This document shows, one piece after another, positions 1 to 4,872 of a DNA stretch of 5,086 bases. Below the pieces are notes generated by a model. That model made no database searches. It saw nothing but the letters and a program-made list of their open reading frames with translations, and had not been told where the DNA came from. The stretch is taken from positions 1 through 5,086 of the forward strand of contig CALATK010000108.1 of NCBI GenBank assembly GCA_937891805.1, read 5' to 3'. The translations under genes were made by a program, and so were the position numbers. Source of the DNA: an uncultured Fibrobacter sp. (GTDB lineage Bacteria; Fibrobacterota; Fibrobacteria; Fibrobacterales; Fibrobacteraceae). Position 1 is the first letter of the stretch. Each line of letters opens with the position of its first letter.

Positions 1-22
1 CATGACGTCGTAGCAGGAGCGT

Positions 23-38
23 GGGGGGGGCCCCCCCC
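23..38. repeat. G8C8 perfect palindrome
   Basis: Eight G are followed directly by eight C, and the flanking GTG/CAC extends the perfect palindrome to 20 bp (21-40). RNA from either strand could fold with a GGCC loop on a stem of about eight pairs. It could be the stem of a terminator for a gene ending at or before the left edge, but no T-run follows on either strand, so this is uncertain. Homopolymer tracts like these are prone to slippage and to miscounting in sequencing. Confidence 0.6.
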
Positions 39-53
39 ACCAAATCAAAAATT

Positions 54-99
54 GCAAACAACTGTTGCATAATGCATGTTTCTGTCAACAACTGTTTGC
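54..99. repeat. Imperfect inverted repeat in the left flank
   Basis: The arm GCAAACAACTGTTG (54-67) is matched by CAACAACTGTTTGC (86-99), complementary at 12 of 14 positions, around an 18-nt loop that itself contains two TGCAT-like words. It lies outside the transposon in AT-rich DNA between the G8C8 palindrome and the insertion site. It could be a regulator site or an RNA hairpin; nothing nearby decides. Bases 1-120 contain no convincing coding region on either strand. Confidence 0.4.
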
Positions 100-120
100 C
101 GTTTTTAGTGAAAAATCGCT

Positions 121-128
121 TTTTGCGT
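121..128. repeat. Left target-site duplication, TTTTGCGT
   Basis: These 8 bp directly abut the outer end of the left terminal repeat and are repeated exactly at 3632-3639, directly outside the right terminal repeat. Eight-base target duplications are typical of the IS1595 family, which agrees with the transposase type. Perfect identity suggests an insertion that has not been rearranged since. Confidence 0.93.
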
Positions 129-153
129 GGCTATGTCCACCCAAAGTGTTGCT
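129..153 (+). repeat. Left terminal inverted repeat of the transposon
   Basis: This 25-bp sequence begins GGCTATGTCCACC and is the perfect reverse complement of 3607-3631. The leading GG suits IS1595-type ends. Just inside both ends the word AATTCAG recurs in the same orientation relative to the tip, offset by about six bases, so the related end region extends further with a small insertion or deletion. It should be the transposase binding and cleavage site. Confidence 0.93.
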
Positions 154-194
154 CAATTCAGAAAATGGCCTAAATGAGCCAAAAATGATAAATG

Positions 195-222
195 TTGCTA
201 TTAGGACCAAAAATGCTATATT
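195..222 (+). promoter_or_regulatory. Promoter for the two exported passenger genes
   Basis: An extended -10 box, TGC-TATATT (TGC 214-216, TATATT 217-222), follows a -35-like TTGCTA (195-200) at 16-bp spacing. Transcription would start near 229, about 50 nt before the first gene. The 11-mer TGCTATATTTG (214-224) recurs exactly in front of the transposase gene, so both transcripts may use the same type of promoter. It lies inside the transposon, so the cargo carries its own promoter. Confidence 0.55.
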
Positions 223-278
223 TGTAGTATAAACTTATGATGATATATAGACGGGGACAATGTTAAGCTGGGGAAACT

Positions 279-1280
279 ATGAAGGAACAAGGACGCAAAT
301 TAGACTGGTACGATGATGCAGATATCATAATTAGCATGGCCGACAAAATCAATGCTATCGAAAGTACAAATTCTGTATGCGAGTCGGATTTGGGTAAAAA
401 GCTCGTCAAAGGTGTTGGCGCGGCGGTATTGGCTGGTACCGTAGCGGCAAATTCACCAGCTCATAATGATTCTAGGAAATCTCCGAATATTGTTGCTACG
501 CGAGAGGTTTCCGGTAAGCCTGTACCTGATAAAACAAGCGTGCCCAATAAGACATCGGGTCTATCGAAACCAAATAATGAAGAGCGGTCATCTGAAACAA
601 TCCAAGATTCGTGCAACGGTAATCCGCAACTGAATAAATTTTACGACAACGCCAATATTGATATAAAGGAATGCGAAGTAACCAAAGAAACCGTAATGAA
701 TGCTATAGATAACGGGTTCTTACACGAGCAGGGAGTAGCAGTACAGCGTCCGAATATCAGGTATGTCAAGGAATTTTCGAAGCATACTATAAATGGACAG
801 ATGGTAGAAAACTGGACCCGCACTACAGACTGGGGTCAAATATACGACAATGTTGCTTCCTTTGCTGTTGATACCGGTGTTGATGGCGACAAGCCTAAAA
901 CAACCTACCCAAATGCGAATATGGAAATGCACATTAAGCCCATTCAAGATAACGACAAAATGGTACTTGTCGAAGCACATGAATACAAGCATGTCGTTGT
1001 AAAAAGTGTCTTGTACAATATTCTGTATTTTGTCGCATACGATATGATTGCTCATTATGGTAAGTATAACCTTAATGGCAATCCGAGTAAGCAAATGGTA
1101 GCAAAGAAGCTGAAAGATTGGAACGTTTCGCATCCAGAGTTGATGGAAGCAATGACTGGCATTGAAGGAAGCCTAGATTGTACCGAGAATGAAACCACGC
1201 TAGGCAAACACTGCTATTCGGTGTCAGTGCGGGTTAATGAACTGTACAAAAAGTATTTTACAGAGCTATTCAATGAGTAA
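279..1280 (+). CDS. Membrane-anchored protein with HExxH motif, putative metallopeptidase (transposon passenger)
   Basis: This 333-aa protein is not recognised as a named family. Residues 1-40 are charged. A small hydrophobic stretch at about 43-58 (KGVGAAVLAGTVAA) after a Lys pair looks like a signal anchor. Residues 60-110 are a Ser/Pro/Lys/Asn-rich linker, followed by a folded domain from about 115 to the end. That domain contains HEYKH at 234-238 inside a hydrophobic context (MVLVEAHEYKHVVV), matching the zincin HExxH pattern; H259 or nearby acidic residues could supply a third metal ligand. The Lys within HEYKH departs from the strict consensus, so catalysis is inference. Cysteines 112, 132, 301 and 312 after the anchor would allow disulfides outside the cytoplasm. 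The start has a weak GGGGA (270-274). The stop overlaps the next gene by 8 bp, implying an operon and probably translational coupling. Confidence 0.8.
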   Translation: MKEQGRKLDWYDDADIIISMADKINAIESTNSVCESDLGKKLVKGVGAAVLAGTVAANSPAHNDSRKSPNIVATREVSGKPVPDKTSVPNKTSGLSKPNNEERSSETIQDSCNGNPQLNKFYDNANIDIKECEVTKETVMNAIDNGFLHEQGVAVQRPNIRYVKEFSKHTINGQMVENWTRTTDWGQIYDNVASFAVDTGVDGDKPKTTYPNANMEMHIKPIQDNDKMVLVEAHEYKHVVVKSVLYNILYFVAYDMIAHYGKYNLNGNPSKQMVAKKLKDWNVSHPELMEAMTGIEGSLDCTENETTLGKHCYSVSVRVNELYKKYFTELFNE

Positions 1281-1890
1281 AGTAGTCCAAATAGCGCTAT
1301 TGTTTGTATCATTAGCTTTTGCTAGTGAGTTTTCTTGTGTGGCTTATCAAGGCACACGAGAGATGCCTGTAGATAGCGGTTTCTGCTGGATTGTTGTATC
1401 GGACCCGCGTGATTCCACCCAATACCTCGCTTCGATTGACAAGGGGTACGGTAGTAATGGTGGAAAGCCAGAAATAACAATAGTAGAAAACATTCGGTTC
1501 CACGGTTCTGCTGCTCAATGTGACACGACGGGATGCTTATACCAAATTAGCAAGACTGCATCCGAAATCTGTCCGCCAATAAAAGGGATGACCGCCTCGT
1601 TTGAAACTTCTGATATTTTAATGACAATCAAGACACCGGAAGATTATGAACGGTGGAAGACAAACATCATCAGAGGAGTTAAAACACGCCTAGAATATCC
1701 CTCTATGAGACCGTCTGTAGACTCCGTGATGCGGTTTGCATCACCATATTATGGCGATAGAGCGACAATGAGAATTTTGCCAAAGTATTCTTCATGTGAC
1801 CAATATTCACATCTGCCTAACTCCTGTGAATATACCGCAGCATTACCCAATAAACACCGTTATGCAAAATGTAAGTACGCGGTGAAATAG
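1273..1890 (+). CDS. Secreted cysteine-rich protein of unknown function (transposon passenger)
   Basis: This 205-aa protein is not recognised. The start is placed at the ATG overlapping the end of the preceding gene because it gives a classic Sec signal peptide: short positive start, hydrophobic core QIALLFVSLAFA, and likely cleavage after residue 17. An earlier in-frame ATG at 1237 would add 12 residues and bury the signal. The mature part has eight cysteines (22, 38, 83, 88, 100, 175, 185, 200), an even number that suggests four disulfides and a periplasmic or extracellular location. There is no lipobox. It shares a transcript with the HExxH protein and is probably translationally coupled to it, so the two may work together outside the cytoplasm, for instance as enzyme and partner, inhibitor or immunity protein; this is speculation. 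It shows no frameshift or truncation. Confidence 0.8.
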   Translation: MSKVVQIALLFVSLAFASEFSCVAYQGTREMPVDSGFCWIVVSDPRDSTQYLASIDKGYGSNGGKPEITIVENIRFHGSAAQCDTTGCLYQISKTASEICPPIKGMTASFETSDILMTIKTPEDYERWKTNIIRGVKTRLEYPSMRPSVDSVMRFASPYYGDRATMRILPKYSSCDQYSHLPNSCEYTAALPNKHRYAKCKYAVK

Positions 1891-1917
1891 AGTAGTTTTT
1901 TGCATTTTACTACATAT

Positions 1918-1932
1918 TGTCATAAAGTGACA
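1918..1932. promoter_or_regulatory. Hyphenated inverted repeat before the transposase -10 box
   Basis: TGTCA-TAAAG-TGACA is a perfect 5-bp inverted repeat with a 5-bp spacer. It lies between the stop of the secreted protein and the transposase -10 box, overlapping where a -35 would sit. That position suits an operator that limits transposase expression, but the repeat is short and could be chance. Confidence 0.3.
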
Positions 1933-1940
1933 CTCCTTTT

Positions 1941-1949
1941 TGCTATATT
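1941..1949 (+). promoter_or_regulatory. Extended -10 box for the transposase gene
   Basis: TGC-TATATT (1941-1949) repeats the box found before the first passenger gene. The expected start of transcription is near 1956, giving a leader of about 20 nt that holds the AAGGAGG ribosome binding site. No good -35 is present: TTGTCA (1917-1922) is 21 bp away and GTGACA (1927-1932) only 11 bp. The promoter would therefore depend on the extended -10 or be deliberately weak. Confidence 0.5.
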
Positions 1950-1960
1950 TGGTTAGCAAT

Positions 1961-1967
1961 AAGGAGG
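1961..1967 (+). promoter_or_regulatory. Ribosome binding site fixing the transposase start
   Basis: AAGGAGG lies 8 nt before the ATG at 1976. It selects that ATG over the in-frame ATG at 1940, which lies upstream of the site and overlaps the -10 box. The chosen protein therefore begins MSEVNVVYQM. Confidence 0.85.
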
Positions 1968-1975
1968 AAAGTCCA

Positions 1976-3010
1976 ATGTCAGAAGTCAACGTCGTGTACC
2001 AGATGTACAACACCCTGTCAAAACAGGACAAGATGCGATTCATGCAGATGCTCGGCATGCCTACCAAGATGACCGAGATTATCGACTCTACCACAATGGA
2101 AGAGTTCCTCGACAAGTATCGTTTCCACGATGGAGTGTTCTGCCCTCACTGCGGTCTCATTGACTGCAAGAAGAACGGCAAGACCAAGACCGGCCACCAG
2201 CGTTTCGTCTGCAATGGCTGTGGCAAGACTTTCACCTACGCCACCCGCACCATCTTCCACGGAGCCAAGCTGGACTTGGAAACCTACATGAAGTATGTGC
2301 ACTGCATGATGCACGGCATGACCGTCCGCGCATCCGCTTACGAGTGTAAGATTTCCAAGAACGCAGCCTTCTTCCTCCGTCACAAGATACTTGATGCCTT
2401 GCAGGAAATGCAGTCCCAGGTCAAGCTGGATGGCATCGTGGAAGCCGACGAGACTTTCTTCCGCATATCCTTCAAGGGCAACCATAGCAACAGTGAGCGC
2501 TTTTCCATGCCGAGAGAGCCTCATGTACGCGGTGAGCGTTCCAAGAAGCGAGGAATATCGCTGGATAAGGTCTGTGACGGCAAGTCCATCGCGAAGATTG
2601 CGAATCTCGGCAGGGCGTCTGTCGCCAGCATTACCAGCGTGTTCGGCGGCAAGATTGCACCGGATGCGGTGCTGTGTACCGACAAACTGAACAGTTATGT
2701 GGGCTTCGCGGAACAGGAGGAAATCAACCTCTTGCAGTTGAAGGCCAACCGTCGCACGAACGGCACCCTTGGCATCCAGCACATCAACGGATACCATAGC
2801 CAGCTGAAGTCCTTTATGGTGCGCTTCCACGGGGTCGCTACCAAGTACCTCAACAACTATCTGGTGTGGCACAACCTAAGGAACTACGCCGATGGTGATT
2901 TTCATTTGAAAGAATCCGCCTGGGAAAAGCACAACGCTGTCGCCATCTATGACGACTCCAAGTGGACTTATATGGATAGACCGCCTATCCCGCTGCCATT
3001 GGCGGCGTAG
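1976..3010 (+). CDS. IS1595-family (ISXO2-like) transposase
   Basis: This 344-aa DDE-type transposase catalyses cut or copy-and-paste movement of the surrounding element by acting on its 25-bp ends. An N-terminal zinc ribbon is visible as C56-P-H-C59 and C79-N-G-C82, followed by a helix-turn-helix-like region around 113-140 (TVRASAYECKISKNAAFFLRHKIL). The catalytic domain starts near 150. The first acidic residue is D158 in DGIVEADETFF, the second D236 in VLCTDKLNSY. The C-terminal signature HINGYHSQLKSF (269-280) with RFHGVATKYLNNYL replaces the usual final Glu of DDE enzymes with the Asn/His-Lys arrangement seen in this family (N271, H274, K278). Length and motifs are complete and no stop or frameshift is seen. 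Its composition is more GC-rich than the passenger genes on both sides. Confidence 0.95.
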   Translation: MSEVNVVYQMYNTLSKQDKMRFMQMLGMPTKMTEIIDSTTMEEFLDKYRFHDGVFCPHCGLIDCKKNGKTKTGHQRFVCNGCGKTFTYATRTIFHGAKLDLETYMKYVHCMMHGMTVRASAYECKISKNAAFFLRHKILDALQEMQSQVKLDGIVEADETFFRISFKGNHSNSERFSMPREPHVRGERSKKRGISLDKVCDGKSIAKIANLGRASVASITSVFGGKIAPDAVLCTDKLNSYVGFAEQEEINLLQLKANRRTNGTLGIQHINGYHSQLKSFMVRFHGVATKYLNNYLVWHNLRNYADGDFHLKESAWEKHNAVAIYDDSKWTYMDRPPIPLPLAA

Positions 3011-3033
3011 GAACTAAGCCAATCAGATTAGAT

Positions 3034-3064
3034 TACTATAATTGTTTTATCAACAATTACAGTA
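3034..3064 (+). repeat. Strong AT-rich hairpin after the transposase; terminator or operator
   Basis: Arms TACTATAATTGTT (3034-3046) and AACAATTACAGTA (3052-3064) pair at 12 of 13 positions around the loop TTATC. A T5 run follows at 3071-3075. It starts 24 bp after the transposase stop and could end that transcript. The left arm also contains a consensus -10 TATAAT (3037-3042) at a suitable distance before the small gene at 3076, though no good -35 is seen. The palindrome could therefore instead be an operator over that gene's promoter. The sequence does not decide between the two. Confidence 0.6.
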
Positions 3065-3075
3065 TAAGGATTTTT

Positions 3076-3252
3076 ATGTGTATTCATTATTGCAAAGGAT
3101 TAGGCCGATGGAAAGATGCTAATGGCGAAGAAATGGCTGAAGCAGAATTTCCTGGCGGTCATGAAATCGACATTACTAAAGCTGAATATGAAGGGAAAAA
3201 TGGAACTCCTCCGTACTACCAACTTCCAATCATAAATCCTAATGGTCGATAA
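3076..3252 (+). CDS. Small 58-aa protein of unknown function (transposon passenger)
   Basis: The frame is ATG to TAA, beginning MCIHYCKGLGRW and ending PIINPNGR. AAGGA (3066-3070) sits 5 nt before the ATG, a good ribosome binding site, which is the main reason to call this gene. The protein is hydrophilic with no membrane segment or signal peptide. It has two cysteines near the start (residues 2 and 6), an acidic middle (DANGEEMAEAEF, then HEIDITKAEYEG) and a Pro/Tyr/Asn-rich tail. It resembles no family I know. Its stop lies 2 bp from the stop of the convergent 89-aa gene, so the two form a tail-to-tail pair at the right end of the transposon. It could be cargo of that pair or a gene remnant. 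Confidence 0.6.
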   Translation: MCIHYCKGLGRWKDANGEEMAEAEFPGGHEIDITKAEYEGKNGTPPYYQLPIINPNGR

Positions 3253-3254
3253 AA

Positions 3255-3524
3255 TTAAATTTTACCAAACGCCTTCATTTCATAAACAGCGTATTCTCCG
3301 GTAAAATGTTCATCTCTCACCCAAGAATTAAGAAAATAATTTACATCGTCTTTATTTTCGCATGGTTGAAATCTGGCTTTATGAGTCTCATCTCCTTGCT
3401 TAACAAGGAGGAACTTGTATCCAAGCATAAAGTCGTCGTGTAAATCACTACAATTTGAAGATTCATCAAATCTAGTCGGTATTTCGGCTCGATGTGTGTT
3501 CATAAATTCGTTTATTCCTTTCAT
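3255..3524 (-). CDS. Small 89-aa protein of unknown function (transposon passenger)
   Basis: The minus-strand gene has a clear ribosome binding site, AGGAG (complement of 3531-3535), 6 nt before its ATG, supporting this start over the internal Met at residue 8. The product is a soluble-looking, mildly acidic protein without signal peptide or membrane helix. It begins MKGINEFMNTHRAEIPTRF, with a central hydrophobic strand (FMLGYKFLLV, 32-41) and a probable helix-strand tail ending YAVYEMKAFGKI. The pattern suggests a small alpha/beta domain, but I cannot name it. AT-rich upstream DNA (3541-3565) holds TATAAA- and TATATA-like -10 candidates without a firm -35. It is convergent with the 58-aa gene, and its promoter lies just inside the right terminal repeat. 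Confidence 0.7.
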   Translation of the reverse strand: MKGINEFMNTHRAEIPTRFDESSNCSDLHDDFMLGYKFLLVKQGDETHKARFQPCENKDDVNYFLNSWVRDEHFTGEYAVYEMKAFGKI

Positions 3525-3606
3525 AAATCACTCCTACCCGTTTTATATACTACAGTTTATATCCTTTAATTCGACCGTTACTTGAAATTAGACTGAATTA
3601 TGCGTT

Positions 3607-3631
3607 AGCAACACTTTGGGTGGACATAGCC
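3607..3631 (-). repeat. Right terminal inverted repeat of the transposon
   Basis: This 25-bp sequence is the exact reverse complement of 129-153, with the tip CATAGCC abutting the right target duplication. With 25 of 25 matches it marks the right boundary of the element. Confidence 0.93.
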
Positions 3632-3639
3632 TTTTGCGT
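3632..3639. repeat. Right target-site duplication, TTTTGCGT
   Basis: This is an exact copy of 121-128, directly outside the right terminal repeat. Removing the element and one copy rejoins 128 to 3640 and restores an AT-rich intergenic sequence ahead of the ribbon-helix-helix gene. Confidence 0.93.
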
Positions 3640-3645
3640 TTTTCC

Positions 3646-3683
3646 TTTGTAGATTTGGTCTTTTGGTGACGGGAATCTACAAA
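3646..3683. repeat. 10-bp inverted repeat upstream of the ribbon-helix-helix promoter
   Basis: TTTGTAGATT (3646-3655) and AATCTACAAA (3674-3683) are perfectly complementary with an 18-bp spacer. The right arm ends 6 bp before the -35 box. Ribbon-helix-helix proteins often bind inverted repeats at their own promoter, so this is a candidate autoregulatory site. It lies upstream of, not over, the promoter, so a host activator site is also possible. Confidence 0.45.
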
Positions 3684-3689
3684 AATATA

Positions 3690-3718
3690 TTGACTTTTGA
3701 ATATAAAATATGTATATT
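3690..3718 (+). promoter_or_regulatory. Strong promoter for the ribbon-helix-helix gene
   Basis: TTGACT (3690-3695), a 17-bp AT-rich spacer, and TATATT (3713-3718) match the consensus -35/-10 layout closely. Transcription should start near 3725, which lies after the in-frame ATG at 3721 and rules that codon out as the start. The transposon insertion ends 50 bp upstream of the -35 and leaves the promoter whole. Confidence 0.7.
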
Positions 3719-3762
3719 GAATGTATAAAAGTACGACCGAGTTTATCAGCGGAGGTATGAAA

Positions 3763-4041
3763 ATGGCGAACTCAGAATTTGACCCGATGGACGAAGAAGT
3801 ACGGGAAATCATGGAAGCCATCGAGCGTGGCGATACCCAGCCCGTCCCTATCGAGGAACTCGAACGCATCAGGGCTGAAATTCGCGGTTCCGCCCACAAC
3901 ATCACCATCCGGATGAAAGACGCCGATATCGTGGGCATGAAGGCGAAGGCGGCACGTCTCGGCACAAGCTACCAGACGCTCATCAACAGCATCGTGCACC
4001 GCTACCTTACAGGCGGCATCACCATCAACGAGGCTTTTTAA
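3763..4041 (+). CDS. CopG/BrnA-like ribbon-helix-helix protein, possible orphan antitoxin
   Basis: This 92-aa protein starts at the ATG 7 nt after GGAGG (3751-3755); the ATG at 3757 is too close to that site and the ATG at 3721 precedes the predicted transcript start. The N-terminal half is acidic (DPMDEEVREIMEAIERGD, then IEELERIRAEI), typical of the flexible toxin-binding part of antitoxins, but here it comes before the DNA-binding part. The C-terminal half, HNITIRMKDADIVGMKAKAA followed by RLGTSYQTLINSIVHRYLTG, has the strand-helix-helix pattern and the SYQTLI segment common in CopG-like antitoxins. Such proteins bind operator DNA as dimers and repress their own operon. No toxin gene adjoins it: upstream is its own promoter and then the transposon, downstream a convergent NAD kinase. 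It may be solitary or a transcription regulator. GC-rich codon use matches the kinase rather than the passenger genes. Confidence 0.8.
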   Translation: MANSEFDPMDEEVREIMEAIERGDTQPVPIEELERIRAEIRGSAHNITIRMKDADIVGMKAKAARLGTSYQTLINSIVHRYLTGGITINEAF

Positions 4042-4047
4042 GACAAA

Positions 4048-4872
4048 CTAAGCCAGTTTGGGCTTGCCGGTCCAGCCCAGCTTTTCGCGGAGGGCCCCCA
4101 CGAAGCCGGTATGGCGCATGCGGATAAAGGTGGTCACCGCCTTGCTCTCGGCCAGAACCACATGTTGTCCGGGGTTCATCTGGTAGGTGAAACGCCCGTC
4201 GAACACCAGGTCCAGGGGGCGGTCCACCGCCGAGGCAATCTGGAGTTTCTTGGAGGTGAGGGACAGCACCAGGGGTCGTACCGAGAGGCTGCTGGGCGCC
4301 ACGGGAGTGAGCACCACCGCAGGGGTCGCCGGGTGGATAATGGGCCCGCCTGCCGCCAGGTTGTAGGCCGTAGAACCCGTAGGGGTCGAAATCAAGAGCG
4401 AGTCCGCCCAGTATTCCGTCAGGTTCGTGCCGTTATAGACCACGTTCACGTTCACCATGCGATCGGGAGCGTGGGCCCGGATATGGACCTCGTTCAGCAC
4501 CGTCTGCTTGCACAGGCACTTGCGTCCGTTATAAACGGCGGCATCGATCATCATGCGTTCGCGGGTAGAGAACTCCCCCGCAAGCAAATCGTCGAGAGTC
4601 TTGGAAAGGCCCTCTACGCGGGACTCCGCCAGGAATCCCACGCGACCCGCGTTCACTCCCAAAATGGGAATGCCGTGCCCAAGAGCGATGTGGGCCGCCG
4701 AAAGCACCGTGCCGTCGCCGCCGATGGCCAAGAGCAGGTCCATGTTCGAAAGTCCCGATTCCTTCACTACGCGGATTGGCTTTTTCACCAGGCCCTTTAG
4801 GGAATCCAGGGCGTAGAAGCAGACCTTCGGGTGGTTTTCGGCCCACGCCGAAATCTGCTCCAGGGCAGACAC
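4048..4872 (-). CDS. nadK: NAD kinase, apparently lacking its native 5' end
   Basis: It phosphorylates NAD to NADP with ATP or polyphosphate in the cytoplasm. Counting from the GTG at 4872 (274 aa), it has the signature GGDGT (51-55), GVNAGRVGFLAE (72-83), NE (127-128) and TPTGSTAYNLAAGGP (163-177), which together are diagnostic. However, family-like sequence continues upstream in the same frame: FEKIGIVGF followed by KDKSADLV supplies the expected first beta-strand from about 4914. Between the in-frame TGA at 4953-4951 and the GTG at 4872 there is no ATG, GTG or TTG, and the GTG lacks a well-placed ribosome binding site. The native start therefore seems lost at the junction with the upstream AT-rich gene. 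The gene may be a 5'-truncated copy, start at a rare codon, or reflect an assembly fault. It is convergent with the ribbon-helix-helix gene, with 6 bp between the stops. Confidence 0.9.
   Translation of the reverse strand: MSALEQISAWAENHPKVCFYALDSLKGLVKKPIRVVKESGLSNMDLLLAIGGDGTVLSAAHIALGHGIPILGVNAGRVGFLAESRVEGLSKTLDDLLAGEFSTRERMMIDAAVYNGRKCLCKQTVLNEVHIRAHAPDRMVNVNVVYNGTNLTEYWADSLLISTPTGSTAYNLAAGGPIIHPATPAVVLTPVAPSSLSVRPLVLSLTSKKLQIASAVDRPLDLVFDGRFTYQMNPGQHVVLAESKAVTTFIRMRHTGFVGALREKLGWTGKPKLA

Larger units (their letters stand above)
129..3631 (+). mobile_element. Complete IS1595-family transposon with four passenger genes
   Basis: A 3,503-bp element defined by perfect 25-bp terminal inverted repeats, an exact 8-bp target duplication outside them, and an intact IS1595/ISXO2-like DDE transposase inside. 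IS1595 elements usually carry little beyond the transposase, but the family is known to include members with passenger genes. Here the transposase gene is only about 1.0 kb of the element. The rest is an overlapping pair of predicted exported proteins upstream, and two small convergent genes downstream. The transposase is clearly richer in GC than the cargo, suggesting that the cargo came from a different source. All genes look uninterrupted, so the element may be active. It sits in the intergenic region upstream of the ribbon-helix-helix gene and leaves that gene's promoter intact. Confidence 0.92.

Noticed and set aside
1..174. Open frame from the left edge to TAA at 172-174
   Set aside because: It runs through the G8C8 palindrome, AT-rich repeats and the transposon's left end; the translation looks non-coding and openness over 58 codons can be chance.
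720..1133. Antisense open frame of 137 codons inside the HExxH gene
   Set aside because: It has no ribosome binding site and the sense frame is longer, in an operon and has coherent protein features.
1892..1913. GTAGT...ACTAC inverted repeat after the secreted protein gene as a terminator
   Set aside because: The stem is only five AT-rich pairs with a long loop and no T-run following, so termination cannot be supported.
2018..2872. Long open frame of 284 codons antisense to the transposase
   Set aside because: It lies wholly within the transposase in the opposite strand, which has clear family motifs; long antisense frames are common in such GC-rich coding sequence and the translation resembles no family.
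4050..4065. Possible terminator AAGCC-loop-GGCTT between the convergent genes
   Set aside because: Only five pairs, inside the kinase coding end, with no proper T-run after it on either strand.
4271..4388. Three copies of AGGGGTCG at 4271, 4321 and 4381
   Set aside because: They fall in kinase codons for segments such as STPT and PATPA, in differing frames and at unequal spacing; coding coincidence explains them.
4111..4800. Plus-strand open frame of 229 codons over the NAD kinase
   Set aside because: It is a shadow of the kinase: the minus frame carries GGDGT and the other diagnostic motifs, while this one is His/Arg-rich with no family resemblance.
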